Notes: generated by a model not told the origin, from the letters alone. A stretch of 64,000 nucleotides of DNA from Sequoia sempervirens (GCA_007258455.2 VDFB02187456.1:1-64000), one strand, 5' to 3'. Positions 45,247 through 58,914 are shown, numbered from the stretch's first letter. Made by a program: numbers and translations.

Positions 45247-47487
45247 ATTAGAAATAAAAGTCAAGCATTGAGAATAAATAGAAACACATTATTGAGATCC
45301 GTTGAAAGGAACCAAATAATTGAGGACACTAATGATAATGAATTATGGGAATTATCGAGGAGACTACCACGAAAAGATAAACCAATTGTTCAAACATTGA
45401 TATCCCTAATTAAAGAATTTTGGAAGAATAACACAAGTTCATCTCTGAATCAAAGAGATTTGGTAAGAAGGATAATTGGTAGTCGAAACCATGAGCCACA
45501 TCCAAAGCATTTTTTGGATATGACTCAAACACAATTTTTTGGTAAATTTCTAGAGATGTATCCTCAAGCTAAAATTTGTCAAATATTTTTTGAAATTCTA
45601 AAGCCTTTCTATGTCAAAATAAATCACACATGCACTACTTATTGTTGTAGATTACATATTTAGTTTTCTAACCATTTTGATTTTTATTGACGTATATGTT
45701 TATATTTGCATACTAACAATGTTTTTCAGTTTTGTGGCATACATGTCCCACCTACATCTTCAAAAGATTTCATATCAACAATTTTATGTGAAAGAAAGGT
45801 CAATATTCTATAATAAATTATGCTTGGATGACACATGTACGCATTACGATGTCTTGCAACGTATGCCAATATGTGAACATATGGAAAGTGCACATATGAT
45901 TGGAAATGAACTAGTAGAATTTGGTAAGTATAAGACAGTGGCCTACAATACAAAAGATGGTAAAGAAGCAAAAAGGTGTGATTTGGTTATTCAGAAGATT
46001 CTAGTGTATTATTTTATGTCTATATTTTATGACAGTATAGTGTATGAGTATGCAAGGAATACCCATAGATCTCGATGGTTGGACTTTCAATTCAAGTTAT
46101 GCAAGGAAACATTTCCATTTGGTAGCATTATTTCAATTGTTGACTTTGCAGAGAACTACAGTCTACAGCCACAACTTGAGGTGCAATCACAATATTACAA
46201 CTCCACACAGGTTGCTATATTTGTGCACATAGCATTCATTCATGCTAGTGACAATACAAAGGATGATAGAAAGATCATAAGGGAGTATCATTTTTATAGA
46301 AGTGATAATCACACGCATTCTATAGAGTTCATGCAGGGTTGCTTTCAAGTGTTCTACCATGATTTGGCTAGAAGGGGTATATCATTCCATTAGCATATCA
46401 TAAGGTCAAATAATTATGCATCACAATTCAAGAACTCATGAATATTATATTGGTTGAGTAGGATGCATAATATTATAGGTGTTCATCATATGTGGAAATT
46501 TTGTGAGGTCGGGCATGGAAAAGGGGATCATAATGGTGCAGGAGCATGTATCAAAAGAGCCATAGCATGAGAATATTTAAAGTATAAAGACAATACAAAG
46601 TTGACATATGTGAAATCAATCATCGAGTGGTGTGATGCTTCGATGGGTCTAGGTAATGAAGGTAAGTCTTCAGTTCGTAGATTTTTTGGTTGATAGATGA
46701 TACTAACATTGAAAAATATAATAATTGTTTTACACAGACAGGACCAAGTGAGCTACACTCTTTCAAAAGCTCTAATTTAGGTTCATGGACTATCCATATG
46801 CGAAAGATGGCATGCTTTTTTTCTCCATGTACAGTTCAAGCCTAGAATGAGTGTGAGTCAAAGGAGTGGGTTGATGAATTGTGGTTAAGATGTCTAAGCC
46901 CACTTGACATGTATTGGCTCCCAACGGTGCTACAAATAACACAAATGGAATCATTGGTTTACTTTGATCACATCTCAAATCTAGTTCAACCAATTAATAT
47001 ATCTACTTGTATAATTTTTTTAATTCCTAATGTTATCTTACTTTGTAGTGTTTTTGTAATGTTGACTAAATTCATCTAATTTGATGCATATATCAGTGCA
47101 GGGCATGTCTATGCAGTTATTGTAGATGAAGATAATGAAGAGGGAACAAATTATTACTTGTGTCATTGTGTCGAGGCTAAAAATAAATTGGAGGCTCTGG
47201 TTAAAAATGGAGAAAATATTGAATACCCTATAGGATCGGTGGTTGTTACTGGAACATGGTTTAGAAGGTACCTAGTTAAGAATTCTCCAGTTTGGTTGTT
47301 TCAAGACTTTGACACACATTGGAAGATTCTTCATTACTCAAACCTTATCATGGCATCCAATGTTCATTTGATCAAATATGGGGGTATACCTTTGAACAAG
47401 AACTTGTGGAAGGTGCATGAGTCTGGCCATGAGGCAATACTTGATACAATAAAGAGTAGAGCAGACCCGGATGGTTTGTTGGATTAA

Positions 47488-49580
47488 TTTTTAAGTATGT
47501 ACATTTAATTTGTAAAGTCATGTTATTGATCACTTTTTTTGAGGCATTCTTTCATAGATTTAAAATTCTTCATTCTAACTCAATCTAACATAATCCATAT
47601 GTTTCATTTTTGACATTAATCATGAATAAAATATAAAACTATTTGTGTTTCTATCTTTTCAATATTTATTTTGATATTATTGTATTGCAATTGATAGTTA
47701 TACATTTCATTGTCACATTTCAACTTTACTTTTGTTTTCGATGCATATTTCATATGGCATAGGAAGGACTTACTGCCCCTCTTTAACTTCAATTTTCTCA
47801 TTTTCTTGTTGTTGCATTTTTACACACATGCAATGAATAGAGGGAAGATTATATGCATATTTATGGTAGGTCTATTTAAAGTGGTGCATAGTGGACTTTG
47901 TTGTGATAAAAATTACATTCACTATCTTTTGTTGTGTTTGACTATCAAGTCAAAATGAGACCAAAATGAACTGTCAATATCCCTATTGAATCTCTTCATT
48001 CAATTCAGTTTGGAAAACATAGTAGAAGGGTTACACTGATGGAGATAAATATCATAACATTAGTAGTAGGGAATCATAAGGAATTAGTATTAGATTTATG
48101 AGGAGAAAATTATTAAGGTTTGAATGATAGTTATGAGAGGGAAGTTATATTATAGTTTAAAATGAAAATCTTGAAGATAAAGGCAAGAGAAAAATGTTTT
48201 TCATAATACACCTCTCCAATTATCTTTCCTTCACTCTTGCATTCCTTGAAACAGAAAGGGATATGTATAGATATTGGAGATTATAGAAATTTTGGAAACA
48301 TAAATTTGAATGCACCCTCTATCTCTAGGATGACTAATTAGTAAGGTTTCCCTCAATATTTGAAGGTATGAAACATGAACATGGAAGACTATCACCTTAT
48401 AATCCCTTCCTTGTGGCATCATTATCCAATTATGATCTTTTGTAGGTCTTCCCTCATAATCTCAAGATCCCTGTCCTCTGTGCTTGATATGATTTAAATT
48501 TTATTGTGCTTGCATTGTGCTTTAAAATTGACTATTCATTATCACTATGGCTCATTGTATGGATTGTCCTCATGAATGGATTATGCTTTGCCCTTTTTGT
48601 CAGGGACTTTTTTAGTGGTGAATCTTCGCCAATTAGTGAATAGTTCATATCGTCTAAGTCAAATTTGGAGAATAAATCGCAACCAACAGGATGGCCAAAT
48701 TTCCCAAATTTAAAGAATTATCGGTCCAATGCATTTCCATTTTCCACCAATTTATTGTATGAGGCACATTTAAGTAATATTTTTTCCATAAAAAACTACG
48801 CGTTTCAAAAGGATTGATTAATATTTTTGCCAGGAATCTTGAAAGCATGTATTAAATCACCTACATATTGTCCAATACTATTAAAACAGCATTATGTATC
48901 AGGATGCATTTTACCAACATCATTAAATGTTCACTATGCGTGAGGACCCATTTTTCAAATTAAAATTTACAAATAGTTGCTTATGAGGACCCATTTCACC
49001 AATAACATTAAAACATAATTACATTTGAGGACATATTTTTCCATTTACCATGACACCTCCATGCTAACCGTAGGGCCATAAGCGCCCTGAAAATTACAAT
49101 GTATGTGTTTCATCGAGGTTTGATTCGCCCAACACTTAAATGTATTGTTGTATAATCACATGGGATTTTCCAAATTTTTACATACCATTTAAAAATCCCA
49201 CGAAATTTATGAAATATGGATTGATATAAATACAATTGAAACTATGATTTATTCTTGCACATTTTGTTCATCTTTGAACTTGTAAGCTCTTAATTCAAAA
49301 GTTGGACTTAGAACCTTGATCGTAGGCAAGTTACAAACTTACAACACGGGCATTCTTGCATTAACGAATAGCAAGTCAGTGAAAACCTAAATGTAAGTGA
49401 TCATTTCTTCATAGTGATATAATATTTTTTTATCTCTTTTCCATTCATGCTTCAATATTAAAGATAATATTGAGTAGGGAAGGGGATCTATATTCGATGC
49501 TTCAACAACCATAGGCTTATTTGTTGTTGGGACAAGGGCCTAGATTGCAAGGGCTTCCCAATGTGGGTTGAACCCTGATC
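47488..49580. other. No gene seen
   Basis: AT-rich DNA. A few frames of about 60-80 codons lack any recognisable feature. Confidence 0.4.
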
Positions 49581-50155
49581 CTAACAATGCCATCTTTGCT
49601 TCCTCTTCTGTGGAAAAAACTTTTTTTTCCTAATAGTATCAAAGACAATTGTAGAAGCAATGTCCCATTTAGGGAGAAATAGCAATCCACTATCTTGCAC
49701 TATTCTTCTCCCTTCTTTAGGAATGATTTTTTTGGACTCAAAATTCATTTTTTTCCTTACCTTTGTAGCTACTTCATCATAATTTTCTCTAGGCACATCT
49801 ACTTGTGCCAACTGAACATATACTTCATCATATTTGCTTTTATGGTGAAAAAGCTCTTCAATTTTATTGAAAAGTGTTGCATCCACCATTACTGCTCACT
49901 CGCACAAAGAAGAAAATCTCCAGCTACCCATTAACTCAATTTTGAACATGATTCGTTGATCTCATGGTGATATGGATCTTTGGATGGCTCAAATTGAGTC
50001 AAGTTAGTTTGAAAAATCTGACCTTCATTCACCTCAATATTGATCCAATAGAATATTTCCATGTGGAGAAGCTCCTCCATGTCACCATGGGCCCTAATTC
50101 CTTTAAGAATCATTGAAAAGGGTGATGTTTCAATCCCTCGCATCCCTGCATTCAT
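49581..50155 (-). pseudogene. Unrecognised gene fragment, frameshifted
   Basis: Two minus-strand frames, 49931-50155 (MNAGMRGIETSPFSMILKGI...) and 49581-49889 (MVDATLFNKIEELFHHKSKY...), lie end to end with a stop and frame change between them. Together they make about 175 residues of mixed, globular-looking composition with aromatic residues (HMEIFYWINIE; LLFLPKWDIAS), unlike random AT-rich translation. I do not recognise the family. Confidence 0.35.
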
Positions 50156-51660
50156 GCATTATGAAAAAGATCAAAGGTTGCGGGATTGTAGGGAGTGCCA
50201 CCAAGTGTTGCCACGTGTCCAACATGTGCACTAGTTAATCTCCCAAGCATCCACCCACACTTAGGAAAATTTTACCATATACTTTAACCTTTTGTAACTT
50301 GAACGGTTGAGATCATATCATCTTCATCACTATTTTACCAGAAAATGGCAATGTGCACTCAGATACACATTTTAATCCTCCATATGATGCCTTTATATTT
50401 AACAAAATATTTCATTTGCTATAATGGTCCTCTAGACGACCAATATTTTGCCACTTGTCAATCCCCCACACCGCCACATTCATCTAAGATCCTTTGAAAC
50501 AGCCCCTCCGGGATTGTGGGGAACAGTCATGATTGTGCCACATGGTACCATAAGACCCTTTAGCTTATGGGCCTACCACCAACACTTTCCAAAATCTTGT
50601 AAGGTCTACCTTAAAAGCTAGACATGTGGCATCCTCCTACATCCCCATGTTCTTCTTTATGTGAATATTTTATTCATGTCGTATGGTGGGGAAAAATGAG
50701 ATTTGAACATGTATTATGTGAGACCAGGCCGAGCTTTACTTAAAGAGTTAATTAAGCACATGCTCAAAGCTTTCACTTAAAATGGGGCCACTTCGCCAGG
50801 TTATCATAAGACTTAGACTTAATTTAATTCAAACCTAGGATGCAAAACATTAGACATGATGTATAAAACTTTCATAACCCATGAGACTTAATATTTTAAC
50901 CAAATATTTCAAACAAGACATGACCGGTAAGACTAGAAAGTTAGGGCTAGTGACAACATGACTACAAAGACCTAAGTCATGACTTAAGGAACTGGGAACA
51001 GGTAACATCAAGTCAACGATTGATTATAAGAAAAGGCTACGGGTTTAACATTGTTATGGTTTAAAGAGGGTTTTAGCCCTTGGGTGTACCCTAATGCATG
51101 AATTTATGCATCATATTGAATAAATTAATGTACTATTATTTTCCACTATTTCAAATTTCAAATGTGGAATCTAGATTTTGAATTTTAACTGTTATCTAGG
51201 GATTTAACAGTTTCTAGGTATTTAAATTTTATACTGCATTTTATATTTCAAACTATAGTTGATATTTTATATTGTATTCCATGAAATTATGCATCAGATT
51301 GAATAAATTAACATATTATTAATAATTTCATATTTTAATTGTATTAAACATGTACTCAGTGATTCATCACTCAACTCAATGCTTAATAACATATTGACAA
51401 TAGTAGCATATACAAAAATGAATATCAATAATCATTTAATGTGTATCTAGTAGTTGAAACCAGAGTTTTTCTTCAATTGAGAAAATAAATAATACAGATA
51501 ATTGAAAACATTACTGAATTTGAGTTTTTTATTGATTTTCAAATGAAGGAATACATAGAGGTAATACAAAATATTGCTCAAAGACATCTACACAGAGCTG
51601 AGTTGGAACTTGGAAACTCATATTATCAAATCATTCTATCAATTTTTCTAGCAACTTCCA
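50156..51660. other. No gene seen
   Basis: No coding signal. A phrase TTTATGCATCATATTGAATAAATTAA occurs near 51103 and again in similar form near 51288 (about 185 bases apart), suggesting a short old duplication. Confidence 0.4.
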
Positions 51661-53044
51661 CTATTGAGTTGATGGAAGTTCAATTTGTTCTAATTGATGT
51701 TGTTTGACTTGAAAATTTGTTAACAATTCATGATTGAAATTGGAACTTGACTTGAATGTTTCAGTCAAAGTTGAATTCAAGGTTATTAGTGGTTTGATGG
51801 AATCCAAATAGTTTGCCTCATCTGGGTTCTGAGGAAACTGGTCCAAATCAATATTCCTTTCATCCTCCATCTTCTTTTTGAAATCATCCTTTCCAATGAA
51901 TCGCTCAATTGTGTCAAAAGCCTCTGGAAAACCAAGCTCTATCAATTTCCTTACCTTTTCATCTAGCTTCATCTTTTTTGCAGCTAGATCCAGAAATTCC
52001 TTTGTTTCATGCATTCTCAAACACTTTTGAATGATATATGACAACTTCATTGAGGCATCAATTTGATTATTAATTCCTTTTGATTTCAATTCATTGTCAC
52101 TAGCTTTGTAGACTGATTGTTGAATTTGATTTGCAATTTTTTCTATTGTCATCAGTTTTTTGTTTTCCATTAAATATTTCTTTCAAGATTCATATAATGT
52201 AGTATCATAGCATCAATCAATTGAAATAATTAACAAAAATGATCAATCCTCTGCATTATTTCCTCCCAATTTTTTTGTTTCATATGCCTCATTGTTTCTC
52301 TACAAAATGTAGTTAACTTATTTTGACAAGACTTTTTTTTATTTTTTTATTTTCTCAACTCTGTCGTCAATCTTTCACTTTTTTTCTCTCTTCCTCCAAT
52401 TTTTGTTCTCACTATTGATTTTTTTCAAGTGATTTTTTCCTCATATTTATTTTTTCTCTCATCTAACCTTTTCTTCAATTCATTCAATTCCACCTTTGTT
52501 TGTTTATCCTCTATGCTTGTAAATATACATGTAGATTTCTTTATTCTTTTTTCTAATTGATTGGTCTTGTTATCTACTACTTTCCTCTTTGCTTTCTCAT
52601 TTTCTAGGTCTATCTATAACTTCTTGATTTGAATCTGCAACCTTTTTTTCTCTCTTGCTTTAGCAATGATGTGTACACCAATTCATTGTTCTTCTTTGAT
52701 ATATTAATTTTGTTATATTTTTTGTATCTAGAAAAATCCAATTGGAAACTACTCACCTAAAATTCAAAGTGATCCATCTAATTTTATGGTTTATTTTGAG
52801 CTATGGGAACAAAAAACACGTACTCCATGATTTCTTTATTTGGGTCAAATGTGGTTAATATCCTGGTTGTTGCAGAATCTGAATTTAGAGTAGACAAACT
52901 CTCTATTAGTTGCTTCCTTTCTTTTTTATACAATTTTGATTTCTTTTTAAACTCATCATTGTAATCAAAACCTAGGGACACAAAAATAATGGAATGCTTG
53001 AATGGTGAAGTACAAGGAGTACTTGTGATTGCTATTGTAGCCAC
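51661..53044 (-). pseudogene. Unrecognised minus-strand gene remnant with coiled-coil middle
   Basis: Reading right to left: 52784-53044 (FKHSIIFVSLGFDYNDEFKK...), then a very lysine- and glutamate-rich stretch with stops (52200-52780) that looks like a long coiled coil (EEERKKVKD), then an open 169-codon frame, 51661-52170. That last frame is helical and charged (MENKKLMTIEKIANQIQQSV) and ends QLEQIELPSTQ. The three parts share strand and composition and probably come from one gene. The family is unknown to me. Confidence 0.4.
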
Positions 53045-53199
53045 ACTAATTGGAGGAGTGCCTGGAAATAACTCCTTTGGGGTGGAACTGGTAATTGGAC
53101 TTGGACAAGTGTCATAATCCTTTGCCTCTTTAGTATGCCTTGATCATTGGGTGTTTGTGTAGTATCTTGTATTGGTATTGTTGGCCTCTTGTGTGTAAT

Positions 53200-54040
53200 T
53201 TATTTTTGTAGCACATGTTGACCACTACTAGTACTACTACTCATACCATCATCACCAGTGGCAATGCCAGTTGCACTAGTTTCTCCACCATGAGCATGTC
53301 CTAGTTGTGATTGTATCTGACCATGAGGATAAGGATTTGAAGTTGTAACAAAATAAATTGTTTCAGTTGTACTTGTATGCCCTTGGTCTATTTTATCTGC
53401 TCTAAGGCCTTGTTTATCAACCAATTTTCTAGGGACTACCTCCATTGTCATCCAAACACCTTCTCCTTTGGACCCCAAAGGACCACCTTCATCATTTTTT
53501 TGGCTATGGTTGCACCTGAATTATATGTTTGTTTTGTGGTCTCACTTAAACCAGATTTGACTTTACTTGCATATTTTACACTTTTTTCTTCCCTATCATC
53601 ATCACATTCATCATTAGTTTCTTCATATTCATTGGGATGCTCTATATTCCACAAATTGTTGAACTCGATATCTTCTTTGATCTCTCCAAACTCTACACTA
53701 GTTTTTGGCTCACCTAGATCCTTCCTCATAGACCAAAAGGTAGAAGTTTTTTATCATGACCAATTTTTTTCTATACAATCCTTATCTAGAGATTCTGGTA
53801 TTTTTACTCTACTAGATGGTAGACCACTTTTTTCATAAAAAAATTTGTACCTCCTAATTTTCTTCTGTTGGTGCAATGCCATAATTTTTGCTAACAATTG
53901 TTCAAAATAATACCTTTCTCGGTAGCAATTTTTTTCATTGCTATTTCGACCTCATCCCAAGAATCCTTGTTTCTCAAGTTTTCAAGCAAGGGTTTACTTT
54001 TATGTTGAATTCTACTTGCAGCATTCTTATTGGCCATAAT
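53200..54040 (-). pseudogene. Unrecognised minus-strand gene remnant
   Basis: Begins near 54037 with MANKNAASRIQHKSKPLLEN, a start-like sequence followed by DSWDEVEIAMKKIATEKG. After stops come 53448-53729 (acidic, MRKDLGEPKTSVEFGEIKED, with DDDREEKSVKYASKVKSG) and 53200-53478 (glycine- and serine-rich tail). All are on one strand in order. It may be the upstream part of the coiled-coil remnant at 51661-53044. No domain is recognised. Confidence 0.4.
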
Positions 54041-54450
54041 CCTTAATTTAATGGTGTCACATGGATCATACTGCTAGTGACAGACAACATCAAATTTTAA
54101 AAAAATTCAAAAGATCATGTGCCACACTAAATCTTTTTCTCTCGAATTTGAACCCTTCATATGAAAAAGGTAAAGAAGGAAATAAGGTCTTCTTTTGCTA
54201 ACTAACAAAGTATAGTTAATTAGTACTCTCCATCTTCCTTACATATTCCAATGCAAAAACCCTTTGTCACATGTATTGGAAGTTTTTATGGCTCTACTCC
54301 TGATCCATAAAATCTTAGCATAGTATATTCTTCCATTAAGTACCGATCAGCCAATTGTATTTCTTTTCCTAGTTGAATGCAATTTCTACAAGACATAGGA
54401 AATCTAGGCATTGGAGTATTTGTAATTGCTTGATATAATGGAGCCAAAAA

Positions 54451-55334
54451 TTAGTCTACAAAATGATTATAGTTCCTTCGAGAATCATGCATCCTTATCT
54501 TAGTGGTCCAATCATATAGTAGAGTCATTTTCTTTTCATTAACATTTGTATAGGGTTGAATATGAAGCTTGTTTGTCTGAAACATTCCACTAAATTTGAA
54601 TAGAAAAAAATAGCACAAATAGGTTATGAAACTAAATGTCTTAGTGAAACCTCCTTTAACCATTTAAAAAAACTATGCATGGATTCTACAATGTTCTCAA
54701 GAAAGTTATATTTAACAGTATTTTCATTATAATGGATATTAAATACTATTTCAAGGAGGCTTGCACCCACTTCTCGATTGCTATCCAGTCCAAGGAAAAA
54801 TGTTAGCATGGAAATAGTATCCTGAACCCATGGTCTAAAAAATACAAAATCATAAGGAGGCTTATGATTACTTTTCAATAAGTTTCAATGACAATCCTGA
54901 ACTATTTTATTTAGAAAATTATTTTTCTCCCTTTCATTTGTTGCTTCATAATCACTAGCAAGCTTTTCAAGGTCAATGTAGATGTTTCCAAATTCTTCAA
55001 TTGTAAACCCCATCACATTTCCAAATTCTTCTATAGAAATGGATAACATTTCTTATTTGCTATATTTATTAACAATTACTCTTTTGTTATCATCATAATT
55101 GTGGTCACAGACCATGATAAATTTTGGGCAAGGGAAAACTTCATGTAACATCATGTGCCCTAATACACTTACCCACAGTGCACTGATACTATTAATTGGA
55201 ATTCTTTGGCTATTTTGCATTTGATTTGTAGCCTTATTCTCACATGAAAATATAAGTTTTGAGGTAAGTCTACCATATATTTTAAGATCATAAATATCAT
55301 GGTATTCATCAGTGAAACTTAGGGTTTTAAGCAC
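54451..55334 (-). pseudogene. Unrecognised minus-strand gene remnant (FRPWVQD motif)
   Basis: Frames 55053-55334 (LSFTDEYHDIYDLKIYGRLT; ALWVSVLGHMMLHEVFPCPK), 54624-54878 (FVFFRPWVQDTISMLTFFLG; YNFLENIVESMHSFFKWLKE) and 54451-54663 follow each other on the minus strand with one stop or frame change between them. The balanced aromatic and hydrophobic pattern suggests a former globular protein. Decayed copies of proteins like this may be mobile-element cargo in large plant genomes, but I cannot name a family. Confidence 0.4.
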
Positions 55335-58300
55335 TCTAGCATAATCTAATTTTCTATCTTATTTTTCTTTTCCTTTCCCAAAAAAATTTTAGGGTCTATT
55401 AGTGGTGGTAGACATGCTTGTATAGTGTGAATTCCCTCTTAAGTCCTTAATTTTTCTTAATTCTCTCAAGTTCTCAACCCTAAACCCAAAGTTTGAAAAA
55501 AAAAAAATTTTAAGAAATGATAAAATGTACGAATTATGTATTTCACTTACCTAGATTTTGATTCTTGAAAATATTAATACTGACAGGCATGGACTAGCTT
55601 TGCTGGAACCCAAAATCCCCTTGGTGCATTGCAATGAGAAATCTGAAATCTCTCTATGTGTTGACCCTCTCACATAAAAATAAAATCACTTAGCAGTAGA
55701 AAGTTAAAAAAAATTTTATTTTTTAAATATTAAAGTGAATGAAACATCAACATGTTATCTCTGAACTACACAATTAGTACAAGGAATTTTTGTACAAACA
55801 CTTAGAAATAAATTGAACAGTTGTCCTGCATTGATGTACCTTCTATTTATTGATTACTTTCGAAGAGAGGCACTGTCAATATCATTCAAATGTTCTATCT
55901 CAAAAAAATTCTTGACCGTTGATCTTTGTAAATCTAAAGGTTATAGGGTGATTTTGGAGGTTTAATTTTGTAAGCCTAGTGCTCTGTTCATTTCATTCTG
56001 GAATGCAACTACAACCATCCATCAAACGTTCATTGAATGGTCAAGAAATTTATGATATAAACAATAAACACATGTTTTAAAAAAAAAATAAACTTTAGTG
56101 CACTAGGATACACAATCCTCATGAGATTTTCCTTCGATAGAAAAATCGTTGGAGACATTGAGATGAGTCCACGTGTCCATTCCGTAGTTTCACAAGTCAC
56201 ATATAGATCTATTTGAAGCATCCTACAAATTTAAAAGCAAGACATTGATTGACACCTATAACATTAATTGACACATGTCCCCTTTTTACGGTTCCATGGT
56301 AATTAATTTAACCTTTATAAAACTATCCATGGACTCGTGGAACCATAAAGTGTGGGCTCACTTAAGCCATTTAATTAAGCACATGTGGAATCTTCTTCTT
56401 AAGTGAGCGCTAGGTAAAAGGCTAAAGCCTCCAAAATCTCACTTATCACATAAAATCCAATAAATATTGATTTGACAACATTCTATTTCCATTTTTAGTG
56501 GTCTTTGTCAATTTGATGGCAACTTTCTTTTTTCATTTGTATTGCTTTATGTTTAAAATCTGCACTCAAATATTTCATAAATAGATAATACCTAATTTTT
56601 TGAAGGAAAAATCTAGATTTTTCTAAGTTTATTTCATTCCATTATAATTTATTTACCACTTTTTATTAATTATTTAATCCAGCCTCATGCAACTAGAACT
56701 TTCAACTTGCATCCTATGCATGCACAAACACATACTATGTAATATATTAACATATATATATTTCTATCAATGTAATCATTGAACCTCCTTTAAAGTTTAT
56801 GTGCAAGTTCTACTACTAGAGACATTAATGCTATTGCTAATTAGTTGTATAATTTGAATAGACACTGAACACACAAAATAATTATTTACTGTAAATGAAT
56901 AACAAAGAATAACACATCCACTTTCTTTTATTACAACTAAATTACAATGTTACATTATTACATAGCTTTTTAAAGATGAGTAGAGCATGCAAGCTCTTGT
57001 TTTGTATAAATGATACATGTAACTTTACATTAGACACAGTTGATTCTAAACTGGTAGCAGTGGCAATGGGATACAAGCCATGTTCTCAAACCATGCCCTC
57101 AAGGCTTTCCGACCATGGTTTGGATCTTGGGATCTCAAATATGGTTCTGCATCTATAAAAAAATTGTAGTCTGGTTCTGAATCCCACTATGGTGAAGTAC
57201 AATCCAATAGTTAAAAATATTTTATACAAGATATATTGCATAATATGCTCAATCTGATGCACCAAAGCAACTTTCTTTGAAGAAAATGTGGTTGCGGTAC
57301 TATGAATTAATTCCATATGTACATCCAAAGCGAGTGATTGGATAACTTGATATTGAAAACTACACAGGCGTACTGTACATGATGATGCCATTAATCCAGT
57401 GATCAATTGATATAAGATTTGTAATGATTTCATATTGTTTGAGTGGCGTGCTTGATAGCTTGTCAGCTTGAGGTATAGTGTGCATGTAGCCAGAGGTCAA
57501 TCAAAATAAGCATTGTTAGTGTAAGTGGATCTCACATGATTGAAGTTGGTTACTTGGTTAGCACAAAAAAGAGAAATTATACCTCGCATGACTCATGAGT
57601 AAATAGGGATCAAGATGGTGAGTTGAGAGCTCATAAATAGCTCACTTCAAGAGGAACCACATTATCAATTTATCAAATCAATTGTGGTTCAGTATCAATT
57701 TATCAAATCAAACATTTTGCTCGCTTCAAGAGGAACTTAATTTTGAATCTTTTAGAGATTTCCCAGGTACATATGGTGTTAATCCACAGTTTCACAACCA
57801 CATTTTTTTCAATAAAAGACAATATGGTGGATATGTGAAAATCGATAAAAAGATTGAGTATTAAATGGTAGGTAGATTACTTCAAAGAATTGAAAAGATA
57901 GAGAATTAAATGGCTTGGTGTAGCTTAATCATTATCAATGTCCACTAATAAGTCACAATAAATTTCACTCACTTATGATCAAAACTATATGTTGATAATT
58001 AGTCTTAAAAACCACATTTTATATTGCAAATCAAAAAGGGTTTACAAGAATGGATCCATGAGAAGTATTTTAATTTAAGTAGCTAAAGACTGAAGTACAT
58101 AGCCAGCCTAGCAAAAAATCCACTAACCATGAAAAAAAAATCATAAAATACATATTACCAGAGTTGTACAATAAAATATAGACACAATTCATTACTAAAA
58201 AATTTTGTAACAATAGCAAAGGCCATGAACTGGGTTTTTGAGCAAGAGGTGAATCGAATTGAACAAAGTAAGAGAAGAGAAGAAAAGGGAATCACCCAAA

Positions 58301-58386
58301 TCCTTCCTTTGAAACTCTAGACTATGTAATGATTCATTTGTTGTGTCACGCACCAGACCACACCTCATAAAAACCAGGGAAAGAGC
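55335..58386. other. No gene seen; one dispersed repeat copy
   Basis: About 3 kb of AT-rich DNA. The segment 55905-56045 (GACCGTTGATCTTTGTAAATC...) is a diverged copy of the unit duplicated at 58915-59344. A 115-codon minus-strand frame at 57086-57433 has no recognisable feature. Confidence 0.4.
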
Positions 58387-58800
58387 TTACAATGTAGGAG
58401 CATCCAGTTCAACTTTGGGAAAGATTCCACCAATAGGCGCTAACCCAAATTCAAAATTGTAATGCTCAAGTGTCAACTCCAACGAAGAAAGAGAGTAAAC
58501 GAAAGGTTGCAAATAGTGTATTGCCAGTGTCTTCACCAAATCTTTATCCAACAAAATGCCCATGCAATTAGACAATAAAGCAGAAGCTACCTTAGAAAAT
58601 AGAGCACAGGGGTTGTTCTAAAGCCATTCCCTACCCATAATTATTCTTATAGCCTCCTCAACCTGCACACAAGGAATAGTAAAAGCCATACCCAACTTTC
58701 ATCTATCATATGTATCATTTCTTCTTTCTCCCAAAAACATTTGGGTAGCATGACATGCCATGAAGACTCCATAATATCACAGTGAAATTGTGAATAGAGA
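58387..58800 (-). pseudogene. Unrecognised gene fragment with two in-frame stops
   Basis: One minus-strand frame runs from about 58795 to 58387 through ACHATQMFLGERRND, a TGA, KLGMAFTIPCVQVEEAIRII, a TAG and then a 90-residue open stretch (NNPCALFSKVASALLSNCMG...) ending GGIFPKVELDAPTL. A splice-acceptor-like TTGTGTGCAG precedes VEEA (58663). The composition is that of a real globular protein, helical and leucine-rich. It may be an exon of a host gene or a captured gene fragment. The family is not recognised. Confidence 0.4.
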
Positions 58801-58914
58801 AGAAAGAAAGCAAAGCCAAATATATTATAAATGATATGAGGAACATCAAGTTGGTGAAGTATATATAGAACGAAGACATCAATACTCAACGCTTGAACAT
58901 TTAATTCACCACTT

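Larger units (their letters stand above)
43252..47487 (+). pseudogene. Multi-exon DDE-transposase-like gene, split by a solo LTR
   Basis: A possible start at 43252 (MPNK, then TAA) leads into a basic region (LTSDKKEALNVKKRKEMRQL) and, in the same frame, a serine/threonine-rich repeat (43486-43665). After the solo LTR, 45268-45663 reads as IKEFWKNNTSSSLNQRDLVR and HPKHFLDMTQTQFF. The core follows in 45730-46661 (SIVDFAENYSLQPQ; NNYASQFKN; GHGKGDHNGAG). Introns 46662-46741 and 47009-47101 have GT-AG ends and join in phase. The last exon, 47102-47487, ends ADPDGLLD. The D...D/N...HGK(G)xxxG layout recalls an uncharacterised DDE-type transposase family that I know from invertebrate and plant genomes. 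That link is from memory and unverified. Stops near 45661, 46391, 46438, 46567 and 46844 show decay. Confidence 0.55.

Noticed and set aside
43252..47487. hAT or MULE identity for the transposase-like gene
   Set aside because: The hAT dimerisation motif and MULE SWIM/zinc motifs are not seen. DFAENY and HGKGDHNGAG do not fit either pattern as I know it.
57086..57433. 115-codon minus-strand frame
   Set aside because: No motif, no neighbouring exon and no support beyond length.
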